Source: Clostridia bacterium (GTDB taxonomy: Bacteria > Bacillota > Clostridia > Christensenellales > Borkfalkiaceae). Taken from it: DNA of 6,122 nt. The translations under genes and the position numbers were made by a program. The DNA lies in NCBI GenBank assembly GCA_017646555.1, contig JAGCMG010000043.1, forward strand, positions 1 through 6,122, written 5' to 3'. Shown piece after piece: positions 1-5,690 of the stretch (the stretch's first letter is position 1; each line of letters opens with the position of its first letter). The notes under the pieces were generated by a model. It did no database searches. It worked only from the letters and a program-made list of their open reading frames with translations, and had not been told where the DNA came from.

Positions 1-70
1 AGTAGCAACTTGTTCGCGTCACACGCAACCTTATTGCGATAGCCATTTGCGTGTTCGACCTTTAATTTAA

Positions 71-109
71 TTTAAAAATAAAAAAACCACCAATAAATTG
101 ATGGTTTTT
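71..109 (-). terminator. Terminator hairpin in the distal repeat copy
   Basis: On the minus strand an 11-bp stem (108-98 with 93-83, one T-G wobble) closes a four-base loop and is followed by a T-rich run. It is the counterpart of the tRNA terminator at 212-250. The stem is identical in both copies, and both base changes fall in the loop (94-97). It now stands behind only a tRNA fragment, so it may act as a second back-up stop for transcripts leaving the tRNA gene. Confidence 0.7.
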
Positions 110-129
110 GGCAGGGGAGACGCGATTCG
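109..129 (-). pseudogene. tRNA-Trp 3'-end fragment in the distal repeat copy
   Basis: These 21 nt are identical to the 3' end of the complete tRNA-Trp gene at 250-270: part of the T loop, the 3' strand of the T stem, the 3' acceptor strand, the discriminator G and the encoded CCA. The D arm, anticodon arm and 5' acceptor strand are absent, so it cannot fold as a tRNA. It is a duplicated gene end. Its extent, T loop to 3' terminus, is the same segment that many tyrosine integrases use as an attachment core, although no integrase gene is visible here. Confidence 0.85.
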
Positions 130-141
130 GTTTCGTCAGAA

Positions 142-270
142 AGTAGCAACTTGTTCGCGTCACACGCAACCTTATTGCGATAGCAATTTGCGTGTTCGAC
201 CTTTAATTTAATTTAAAAATAAAAAAACCACCAATTACTTGATGGTTTTTGGCAGGGGAGACGCGATTCG
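142..270. repeat. tRNA-proximal copy of the 141-bp-period tandem repeat
   Basis: This is the second copy of the 1-129 unit. It merges at its right end with the intact tRNA-Trp gene, sharing the last 21 nt of that gene (250-270). It contains the working tRNA terminator (about 212-250) and an inverted repeat: acacgcaa at 162-169 pairs perfectly with ttgcgtgt at 188-195, enclosing a smaller perfect hairpin (attgc at 174-178 with gcaat at 183-187, loop gata). In copy 1 the inner hairpin is spoiled by one mismatch, at position 44. Confidence 0.93.
212..250 (-). terminator. Rho-independent terminator of tRNA-Trp
   Basis: On the minus strand the stem begins at the CCA end of the tRNA. Bases 249-239 pair with 234-224 over 11 bp (one T-G wobble), the loop is four bases (238-235), and a T-rich tract follows. 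The outermost pair can extend to 250/223, so the hairpin abuts the last base of the tRNA with no spacer. This implies that the primary transcript is short and needs little 3' trimming. Confidence 0.85.
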
Positions 271-324
271 AACACGCAACCTACGGTTTTGGAGACCGCT
301 ACTCTACCGTTGAGCCACTCCCCT
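250..324 (-). tRNA. tRNA-Trp (anticodon CCA)
   Basis: The minus strand folds into a complete cloverleaf of 72 nt plus an encoded CCA (250-252). The acceptor stem AGGGGAG/CTCCCCT is seven perfect pairs, and the discriminator is G. The D stem is GCTC/GAGT, the anticodon stem GCGGT/ACCGT with loop CTCCAAA giving anticodon CCA, the variable loop AGGTT, and the T stem GCGTG/CGCGT with loop TTCGAAT. It decodes UGG, consistent with UGA serving as a stop in the neighbouring genes. It is transcribed divergently from rnhA with its own promoter at 337-365 and a terminator directly at its 3' end. The odd feature is the duplication of its last 21 nt at 109-129. Confidence 0.97.
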
Positions 325-336
325 AAAAGCGTAATA

Positions 337-365
337 ATTATATAACAAATGGCGATATAAGTCAA
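337..365 (-). promoter_or_regulatory. Sigma-A-type promoter of tRNA-Trp
   Basis: Read on the minus strand, a TTGACT -35 box (365-360) and a TATAAT -10 box (342-337) are separated by 17 bp, close to the consensus optimum. Transcription would start near 330, leaving a 5' leader of about six bases before the tRNA at 324. The A/T-rich stretch upstream of the -35 box (about 370-395) could act as an UP element, as expected for a stable-RNA gene. Confidence 0.85.
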
Positions 366-406
366 GGAATTTTAATAGAAAATATAAATATAAAACGGAA
401 TTTATA

Positions 407-853
407 ATGAAAAAGGTTACTATCTATACAGACGGGGCGTGTTCCTATAATCCAGGGCCTGGTGGGTATGCGTCAATTTTAATGTATAACGGCGTTGAAA
501 AAGTAATAAGCGGTGGCGAAAACGAAACTACTAATAACCGTATGGAAATTTTAGCGGTTATAACTGCGTTAAAAGCCTTAAAAGAACCGTGTGAAGTTGA
601 CCTTTACAGCGATTCACAATACGTTGTGGATGCATTTGATAAAGGCTGGATTTATAACTGGCAAAATAATAACTGGAAAACTTCGGGTAAATCACAAGTT
701 AAAAACGTTGAACTTTGGCAAGAACTTTACTCTTTAACAAAAATTCATAAAATAAATTTTATTAAAGTTAAAGGTCACGCTGATAACGAGTTTAATAATA
801 GGTGTGATAAAATTGCTAGAGAAGAAGTTAAAAAATTATTAAAAGTTGAGTAA
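407..853 (+). CDS. rnhA: Ribonuclease HI
   Basis: This 148-residue protein is a full-length single-domain RNase HI, which cuts the RNA strand of RNA:DNA hybrids in the cytoplasm (R-loops, primer remnants, misincorporated ribonucleotides). The four metal-binding carboxylates are all present: D9 in TDGAC, E47 in TNNRME, D69 in SDSQY and D134 in NNRCDKIA, with catalytic histidine H124 in VKGHA. The basic protrusion (about residues 81-100, WIYNWQNNNWK then KSQVKNVELW) is retained, as in the E. coli enzyme, and there is no N-terminal hybrid-binding domain. The ATG at 407 gives the usual family N terminus; a weak cgga ribosome site lies 7 bp upstream. No strong promoter is visible in the 82-bp gap shared with the divergent tRNA gene. 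A VTT membrane protein gene follows after 30 bp. Confidence 0.97.
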   Translation: MKKVTIYTDGACSYNPGPGGYASILMYNGVEKVISGGENETTNNRMEILAVITALKALKEPCEVDLYSDSQYVVDAFDKGWIYNWQNNNWKTSGKSQVKNVELWQELYSLTKIHKINFIKVKGHADNEFNNRCDKIAREEVKKLLKVE

Positions 854-883
854 GTTTTTTTAAATATTTAATATACTATTAGT

Positions 884-1822
884 ATGATTAAGAAAACTTA
901 CCCGTTAAAATTATCAATAAATTTATTTTTCATACTAATTTTAGGCTTGACTACACTTATATTCGGCATTTCTTATATTAAGTCGTCAAGCATTTTTATT
1001 ATAAACAAATATAATAGTATTTTTCAAGCGATTTTTACCGTTATTATGTCTGTAATAACGACGGCTACAATCATATTTTCATTTACTAAAAACAAGTTTT
1101 TATATAAATTGTCGTTTGCAACCATTATATTTTTATTAATAATGGCTTTAGGTTTTTATCTCCTTAAAAAATCAAGTTTTTTTGATAAAGTTGATTCGGT
1201 AGAAGACCTTAAAATCTTTATAAACGGATTTGGATTTTACGCTGATTTAGCATTTATTTTAGTACAATTTTTGCAAGTTGCTTTACTTCCTATACCAGCC
1301 GTTATAACTATTGGAGCAGGAGTTTTAATATTCAGTCCGTTAAAGACTATTATTTTAAGTTCTATTGGCATAATCTTTGGCTCAATTACGGCTTTTTTTA
1401 TAGGTAGAGTATTAGGTAATAAAGTAGTTTCCTGGTTAGTCGGTAAAGAAAAGTTAGAAAAATGGGTCAAAACACTTAAAGGTAAAGATAAAATTATCTT
1501 GACAACTGCATTTTTATTGCCGTTTTTCCCAGATGACGTACTATGTTTTGTTGCGGGGATTTCGTCGATAAGTTCACAATTTTTTATTATTATGACCGTT
1601 ATTACACGCTTAATAACTATAAGTTTTACGACTTTTTCGCTAAATAACAGTTTTATACCATATAACACTTGGTGGGGAATCGTTATTTGGCTAATAATTT
1701 TTGCCATAACGATATATTTAGTAATTTTTGTAACTAAAAATGGCAAAAAAATTGAAAAAACGTTTAATAAATTCTTAAAAAACAAACGGAAAAAAGATGA
1801 AAAAAAACATAATTCATTGTGA
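884..1822 (+). CDS. VTT-domain (TVP38/TMEM64, DedA-like) integral membrane protein
   Basis: The 312-residue protein is very hydrophobic. Three likely membrane segments (about 8-32, 45-67, 74-94) precede a VTT/SNARE-associated domain at about 115-260, and a last helix lies near 264-285. Family marks are QFLQVALLPIPAV (128-140), the glycine-rich stretch GAGVLIFSP (144-152), FFIGRVLG (171-178) and LLPFFPDD (211-218) followed by the C-F-V-A-G turn. The tail after about 287 is strongly basic and should lie in the cytoplasm by the positive-inside rule. Related DedA/TVP38 proteins are tied to lipid scrambling, undecaprenyl-phosphate recycling or membrane homeostasis, but this subgroup's substrate is unknown. 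The start at 884 lacks a clear Shine-Dalgarno. A weak possible promoter (TTGAGT 846-851, 17 bp, TAATAT 869-874) would make it nearly leaderless. The 3' end overlaps dinB by 26 bp, suggesting co-expression. Confidence 0.88.
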   Translation: MIKKTYPLKLSINLFFILILGLTTLIFGISYIKSSSIFIINKYNSIFQAIFTVIMSVITTATIIFSFTKNKFLYKLSFATIIFLLIMALGFYLLKKSSFFDKVDSVEDLKIFINGFGFYADLAFILVQFLQVALLPIPAVITIGAGVLIFSPLKTIILSSIGIIFGSITAFFIGRVLGNKVVSWLVGKEKLEKWVKTLKGKDKIILTTAFLLPFFPDDVLCFVAGISSISSQFFIIMTVITRLITISFTTFSLNNSFIPYNTWWGIVIWLIIFAITIYLVIFVTKNGKKIEKTFNKFLKNKRKKDEKKHNSL

Positions 1823-3002
1823 TTTAAATAATTTTTTCGCGTCGGTAGAGGCCATTGATGAGCCCGAATATAAAAACCGACCGTTTGCCGTGTGCGGTAG
1901 CATAGAAAACCGTCACGGCATTATTTTAGCGAAAAACGAACTTGCTAAAAAAGCAGGAATCACCACGGGTATGACGCTAAGTAAAGCAAAAAACCTGTGT
2001 AAAGACCTAATAACAGCCGAAAGCAATTACAATAAATATCTAATTTATTCAAAAAAAGTTCGCGATATTTACGAGCAATACACCGATAAAATCGAATCAT
2101 TTGGAATAGACGAGGCTTGGTTGGATTTAAGTGATTTAAAAGAAAATCCTTTCAATATTGCCTTAAAAATAAAAGAGCAAGTTAAAAATGAATTAAATCT
2201 AACTATTTCGGTTGGAATAAGTTTTACTAAACCGTTTGCAAAACTTGCGTCTGAATTAAAAAAACCCGACGGAATTACCGTAATAGATAAGTCAAATTAC
2301 AAACGAATACTTTATAAACGGGATGTAGGGGACCTTCTTTTTGTCGGCAAAAAAATTAAGAAAAAACTTAACGATATTAATATTTTCACTATCGGTGAAC
2401 TTGCTAACGCGTCGCCGTTACTACTTGCAACAACCTTAGGTAAATGGGGTAGTGTATTATATTCGTTCGCAAACGCAACGGATAACGAAAAGGTCGTTCC
2501 AAATACAATCGAAGAGCCCGCAAAATCAATAGGGAATTCAACGACTTCTTACCGTGATTTAGAAAATAATGACGATATCGATATATTATTTAGAACTTTA
2601 GCCGAATCAGTTGTTGAACGAACTTTATCGAGCGGTTTTTCTAATCCAAGCACTCTATCGATAACTATTAAAGATAATAAATTAAACTCTTTTACAAAAA
2701 ACACTTCGCTAACAGGCTGTGTTTTAACGGTAAAAAATATTCATATACAAGCCTTTAGTCTATTTAAAGACAGTTATTCTTGGGAAAACCCCGTCCGCGC
2801 GCTTGGTATTACCCTTTCTGGGTTTAACAAAAACGAAAAAGACACCGTTCTTGATAAAAACTCCAAAAAACAGCGCGATTTAGAGAACGCCATCTTAAAA
2901 CTTTCAAAAAAGTTTGGCAAACACACCGTTAAAAGTGGAATTTCTTTAATTGATAAAAAATTAGTGGACCAAAATTTTCACGATAAGGGAATTTCCGATT
3001 AA
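1797..3002 (+). CDS. dinB: Y-family DNA polymerase IV (DinB type)
   Basis: This 401-residue translesion polymerase copies damaged or distorted template. Palm carboxylates are D9 (HCDLNNFF) and D105/E106 (FGIDEAWLDLS); the steric gate against ribonucleotides is expected at F14. The fingers region RHGIILAKNELAKKAGITTG (39-58) replaces the E. coli-type YEAR motif, as in many Clostridia DinB proteins. SVGISFTKPFAKLASELKKP (138-157) completes the palm. A helix-hairpin-helix thumb follows (about 183-203, VGKKIKKKL then INIFTIGEL), and the little finger runs to about 344. The tail lacks an obvious QLSLF-like clamp-binding peptide. The ATG at 1797 matches the family N terminus, with cgga six bases upstream. 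It overlaps the VTT gene by 26 bp, in a different frame. No LexA-type operator was recognised near it. Confidence 0.95.
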   Translation: MKKNIIHCDLNNFFASVEAIDEPEYKNRPFAVCGSIENRHGIILAKNELAKKAGITTGMTLSKAKNLCKDLITAESNYNKYLIYSKKVRDIYEQYTDKIESFGIDEAWLDLSDLKENPFNIALKIKEQVKNELNLTISVGISFTKPFAKLASELKKPDGITVIDKSNYKRILYKRDVGDLLFVGKKIKKKLNDINIFTIGELANASPLLLATTLGKWGSVLYSFANATDNEKVVPNTIEEPAKSIGNSTTSYRDLENNDDIDILFRTLAESVVERTLSSGFSNPSTLSITIKDNKLNSFTKNTSLTGCVLTVKNIHIQAFSLFKDSYSWENPVRALGITLSGFNKNEKDTVLDKNSKKQRDLENAILKLSKKFGKHTVKSGISLIDKKLVDQNFHDKGISD

Positions 3003-3021
3003 AACCCCCTTGCATTTTTTT
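2985..3021 (+). terminator. Possible weak terminator after dinB
   Basis: AAGGG at 2985-2989 can pair with CCCTT at 3007-3011 across a 17-base loop that includes the dinB stop codon, and a run of seven T follows (3015-3021). The stem is short and the loop large, so termination would be partial at best. It overlaps the -35 box of the next promoter. Confidence 0.3.
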
Positions 3022-3038
3022 AATAAATATAGTATTAT
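3010..3038 (+). promoter_or_regulatory. Promoter of the surE-flavoprotein-cmk-plsC operon
   Basis: TTGCAT (3010-3015) and TATTAT (3033-3038) are separated by 17 bp in the gap after dinB. The start point would fall about 3044-3046. That is on top of the first in-frame ATG, but leaves a normal leader of about 27 bases before the TTG start of surE at 3071. This is the best promoter-like sequence upstream of the four tightly packed genes that follow. Confidence 0.65.
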
Positions 3039-3055
3039 ATTTTATGTATATAAAA

Positions 3056-3063
3056 AAGGGGGG
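3056..3063 (+). promoter_or_regulatory. Ribosome binding site that fixes the surE TTG start
   Basis: AAGGGGGG ends seven bases before the TTG at 3071, ideal spacing for a purine-rich ribosome binding site. The upstream in-frame ATG at 3044 has only AT-rich sequence in front of it, so this site favours initiation at the TTG. Confidence 0.75.
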
Positions 3064-3070
3064 CGAAAAA

Positions 3071-3796
3071 TTGAACCTATTACTTACTAATGACGATGGC
3101 GTAAATGCAATAGGCGTAAGAAAACTTGCAAAAGCCCTTTCTAAAAAACATAATGTTATAATAGTTGCACCAAATAGTAACTGTTCGGGCTTTTCACAAT
3201 CTCTAACCGTAAGAAAAACGATAACTTTTAAAAAAACGGTTTTTGACGACGGTATCGAAAGTTATACCGTGTGTGGAACGCCTACCGATTGTGTTAAAAT
3301 AGCGCACCATTTATTAAAAGACTTTAAAATCGACGCCGTAATTTCAGGTATAAACGACGGATTTAATATAGGAACGGACGTGTTTTATTCTGGAACGGTT
3401 GCCGCAGCAACTGAAGGCGCGATATTGGGATATAAAGCAATTGCGTTTTCAATTCCTTATAATGCTGAAGAATATATCGATTTTTACGCACAAAAAAGTG
3501 CCGACTTTGTAGATGAACTTCTAAATTTTGACAACACCGTATGGAACGTCAATTTTCCAGGCTGCAATCCTAACGAAATTAAAGGTGTAAAATTTACGCC
3601 TGTCGGCGTTGTTGAATATGCTGATAGATATGAAAAAACGGGGGAAAACTCTTACTTTTTAACAGGGGAACTAATTCGTTCAAAAAAGAATAATCCTGAT
3701 TGCGACTCTGAACATATATTAAACGGTTTTATAACAATTTCGCCGATTAGCACAGACAAAACTGACTATAAAATATTAAAAACGGTACAAAAATGA
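3071..3796 (+). CDS. surE: 5'/3'-nucleotidase SurE
   Basis: SurE is a cytoplasmic metal-dependent phosphatase that removes phosphate from nucleoside monophosphates; some homologues also act on polyphosphate. Counting from the TTG at 3071 the protein has 241 residues and starts MNLLLTNDDG, the usual family opening. Metal ligands fall at the expected places: D8 and D9, S39 in NSNCSGFSQS, and N95 in SGINDG. The nucleotide loop CGTPTDCV (68-75) and the block VFYSGTVAAATEG (104-116) are also present. An in-frame ATG at 3044 would add nine residues (MYIKKGGEK) that translate the ribosome site itself, so I reject that start. The stop overlaps the next ATG by 4 bp (ATGA), indicating translational coupling. 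It is the first gene of the second operon. Confidence 0.94.
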   Translation: MNLLLTNDDGVNAIGVRKLAKALSKKHNVIIVAPNSNCSGFSQSLTVRKTITFKKTVFDDGIESYTVCGTPTDCVKIAHHLLKDFKIDAVISGINDGFNIGTDVFYSGTVAAATEGAILGYKAIAFSIPYNAEEYIDFYAQKSADFVDELLNFDNTVWNVNFPGCNPNEIKGVKFTPVGVVEYADRYEKTGENSYFLTGELIRSKKNNPDCDSEHILNGFITISPISTDKTDYKILKTVQK

Positions 3797-5022
3797 AAAA
3801 AATCGTAGTAATAGGCGGTGGCCCAGCCGGTATGATGGCTGCTATTTCCGCTAAAGAAAACGGTGCAAAAGTAGTTTTACTTGAAAAAAATGAAAAATTA
3901 GGCAAAAAACTTTTTATAACTGGAAAAGGTCGATGCAATTTAACTAATAATTCCGATATTGACAACGTCTTAAAAAACGTCGTTACAAATTCAAAATTCG
4001 TTTATTCAGCGCTAAACGCTTTTCCGCCAGAAAAAGTTTTAGAATATTTTGAAGGCTATGGATTATCGTTAAAAACAGAACGAGGGAATAGAGTTTTTCC
4101 AGCAAGCGATAAATCAAGCGATGTTATTAAAACGTTTAATAAAATACTTTTTAAACTTGGCGTTGAAGTAATGCTAAATCAAAAAGTTACGTCACTTATA
4201 ACTAAAAACGGTGTAATTGTAGCCATAAAAACGGAAAAAACAATAATTTATTGCGACGCAGTTATTTTAGCAACTGGTGGTATTTCGTATACACTTACTG
4301 GGTCAACAGGGGATGGATTTGAATTTTCTAAAAAAGTTGGACATACTGTCACTAAACTTTTGCCGGCGCTTGTTGGAATTGAAACGCACAATAAACTTTT
4401 GCATTTTAATTCGCCTTTGCAACTTAAAAACGTAAGTTTAACGGTAAAGAATAACGACAAAGTAATTTACACCGAACTTGGTGAACTTTCGCTTGAAAAC
4501 TACGGGTTATCAGGTCCGATGGCAATAACAGCATCGTCACTTATCAATAAACTTGATTTTAAGTTCGTATCGCTAATATTAGACTTAAAGCCTGCACTTA
4601 ATCACGATAAATTAAACGCAAGAATACTTCGCGAAATAAATGAAAACGGCTATATAACTTTTACTGAGTTACTACAAAAACTTTTACCAGTAAAATTAGC
4701 CGCATACTTTGAAAAGACTTTAAATATCAATCCGTCTATTAAAATTTCAAAATTGACGGCAATTGAACGCGAAAAACTTGTTAATTTGCTAAAAAATTTA
4801 GTAATTTTACCTAAAAAGTTACGGAAAATCGACGAAGCAATAGTAACAAGTGGTGGTGTTTCGGTTAAAGAAATAAACCCTAAAACAATGCAAAGTAAAT
4901 TGATAAATAATTTATTCTTTGCTGGTGAAATCATTGACATAGACGCTTTAACAGGCGGATATAATATACAACTTGCCTTATCAACAGGGTTCGTTGCTGG
5001 CAAATATTCTTCTAAGGAGTAA
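3793..5022 (+). CDS. HI0933/BaiN-type NAD(P)/FAD-dependent oxidoreductase
   Basis: The 409-residue flavoprotein is full length for the HI0933-like family. The N-terminal Rossmann fold shows GGGPAGMMAA (8-17), with E31 ending the second strand to hold the ribose of FAD. The family signature GKKLFITGKGRCNLTNN spans 37-53. Further marks are ATGGISYTLTGSTGDG after the mid-domain and the C-terminal FAD-contacting block FAGEIIDIDALTGGYNIQ (376-393). Members include BaiN, reported as a bile-acid 4,6-reductase in a gut Clostridium, and many of unknown role that occur widely in bacteria without bile acid pathways. With no bai genes nearby, bile acid reduction should not be assumed; the substrate is unknown. 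No ribosome site is seen, and translation probably depends on coupling to surE through the ATGA overlap. cmk starts 2 bp after its stop. Confidence 0.92.
   Translation: MKKIVVIGGGPAGMMAAISAKENGAKVVLLEKNEKLGKKLFITGKGRCNLTNNSDIDNVLKNVVTNSKFVYSALNAFPPEKVLEYFEGYGLSLKTERGNRVFPASDKSSDVIKTFNKILFKLGVEVMLNQKVTSLITKNGVIVAIKTEKTIIYCDAVILATGGISYTLTGSTGDGFEFSKKVGHTVTKLLPALVGIETHNKLLHFNSPLQLKNVSLTVKNNDKVIYTELGELSLENYGLSGPMAITASSLINKLDFKFVSLILDLKPALNHDKLNARILREINENGYITFTELLQKLLPVKLAAYFEKTLNINPSIKISKLTAIEREKLVNLLKNLVILPKKLRKIDEAIVTSGGVSVKEINPKTMQSKLINNLFFAGEIIDIDALTGGYNIQLALSTGFVAGKYSSKE
5014..5019 (+). promoter_or_regulatory. Strong ribosome binding site of cmk
   Basis: AAGGAG sits five bases upstream of the cmk ATG and lies within the last codons of the flavoprotein gene. 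It is the only near-perfect Shine-Dalgarno sequence I see in the operon, which suggests that cmk is translated independently and more strongly than its neighbours. Confidence 0.85.
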
Positions 5023-5024
5023 AC

Positions 5025-5690
5025 ATGAAAAAATTAGTTATAGCACTTGACGGTCCGTCAGGCAGTGGTAAAAGTACCGTCGCAAAAATCTTATCTGATA
5101 AATACGATATTTTATATCTTGATACCGGCGCTATGTACCGTGCAACAGCATTAAAAGCGTTAAAACTTGATATTGATACCTTGGACGAAAAAGGCGTGGC
5201 AACTTTTATTGACAACATTGACCTTGAAATCAAATACATAAATAAAACGCAACACACCTTTTTAGATGGGGAAGACGTTTCCTTAAAAATTCGCGAACCA
5301 CACGTTTCAATGGCAGCGTCAAATATTTCAAGTCTTAAATGCGTTAGACTTAAAATGGTTGAAATGCAAAGAAAAATAGCAGGTGATACTGCTTGCGTTT
5401 TAGACGGTAGAGATATCGGTTCATACGTTTTACCAAACGCTCCGTATAAATTTTATATTACGGCATCATCAACCGTTCGCGCAAATAGACGCGTTAAAGA
5501 ACTTATCGAAAGAGGTTTTGATGTTGAGTTTGATAAAATACTTGCCGAAATTGAACAACGCGATTATAACGACAAAAATCGTGATTTTTCGCCACTTGTT
5601 TGCCCGAAAGATGCCGTTATCGTTGATACTTCGGATATGACGATAGAACAAGTTATAGAAACCATTTCAAGTGAGATTGAGAAAAAATGA
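5025..5690 (+). CDS. cmk: Cytidylate (CMP/dCMP) kinase
   Basis: This 221-residue enzyme phosphorylates CMP and dCMP with ATP, recycling the CMP released by phospholipid and RNA metabolism. The Walker A loop is GPSGSGKST (10-18). YLDTGAMYRA (31-40) begins the CMP-binding domain, LDGRDIGSYVLP (126-137) carries the nucleotide-contacting arginine R129 and D130, and QRDYNDKNRD then SPL (178-191) forms the LID with its arginines. The length is normal for the single-domain bacterial enzyme. The ATG at 5025 has AAGGAG five bases upstream. The stop overlaps plsC in ATGA (5687-5690). A cmk-plsC pair is a common arrangement in Clostridia and fits a joint role in supplying membrane lipid synthesis. Confidence 0.97.
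   Translation: MKKLVIALDGPSGSGKSTVAKILSDKYDILYLDTGAMYRATALKALKLDIDTLDEKGVATFIDNIDLEIKYINKTQHTFLDGEDVSLKIREPHVSMAASNISSLKCVRLKMVEMQRKIAGDTACVLDGRDIGSYVLPNAPYKFYITASSTVRANRRVKELIERGFDVEFDKILAEIEQRDYNDKNRDFSPLVCPKDAVIVDTSDMTIEQVIETISSEIEKK

Larger units (their letters stand above)
1..129. repeat. Distal copy of a 141-bp-period tandem repeat carrying a tRNA-Trp 3' end
   Basis: This stretch matches 142-270 base for base at an offset of 141, with three substitutions (44/185, 95/236, 97/238) and no indels. Read on the minus strand it holds, in order, the last 21 nt of the tRNA-Trp gene (129 down to 109), a rho-independent terminator hairpin, an AT-rich spacer, and a second inverted repeat (21-28 with 47-54). 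Similarity ends at 129, where copy 1 continues into 12 bp (130-141) that joins copy 2, while copy 2 continues into the intact tRNA. The left boundary is the window edge, so the repeat may be longer or have more copies. No coding potential is seen. Confidence 0.93.

Noticed and set aside
109..201. A second tRNA or tmRNA gene in the repeat
   Set aside because: The 3' end looks like a tRNA, but no 5' acceptor strand (AGGGGAG) or anticodon arm exists upstream on the minus strand, so no cloverleaf can form.
1..270. CRISPR array or prophage attachment pair
   Set aside because: There are only two copies of a 129-bp repeat with 12 bp between them, so no repeat-spacer pattern. The interval between the tRNA-end copies is too small to hold a phage, and no integrase is present in the window.
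188..275. LexA-like half-sites (gttcg and cgaac)
   Set aside because: Both are T-arm sequence of the tRNA or its duplicate, the spacing does not give a palindromic operator, and none was found in front of dinB.
325..406. Riboswitch or T-box leader before rnhA
   Set aside because: The 82-bp gap is occupied by the divergent tRNA promoter and is otherwise plain AT-rich sequence, with no conserved leader motif or terminator hairpin.
1237..1785. Long minus-strand open frame (182 codons) opposite the VTT gene
   Set aside because: It is fully antisense to a gene with clear family motifs, its translation shows no recognisable domain, and AT-rich coding sequence often leaves such open antisense frames.
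3747..3965. Minus-strand 72-codon open frame across the surE/flavoprotein junction
   Set aside because: It is opposite the conserved FAD-binding N terminus, and its hydrophobic look comes from the complement of lysine-rich codons.
4248..5257. Minus-strand open frames at 4248-4460, 4650-5003 and 5012-5257
   Set aside because: All lie opposite the flavoprotein or cmk genes, which are supported by motifs throughout. The antisense products have no recognisable features or ribosome sites.
5469..5651. Minus-strand 60-codon open frame inside cmk
   Set aside because: It is antisense to the LID and C-terminal region of cmk and has no independent support.
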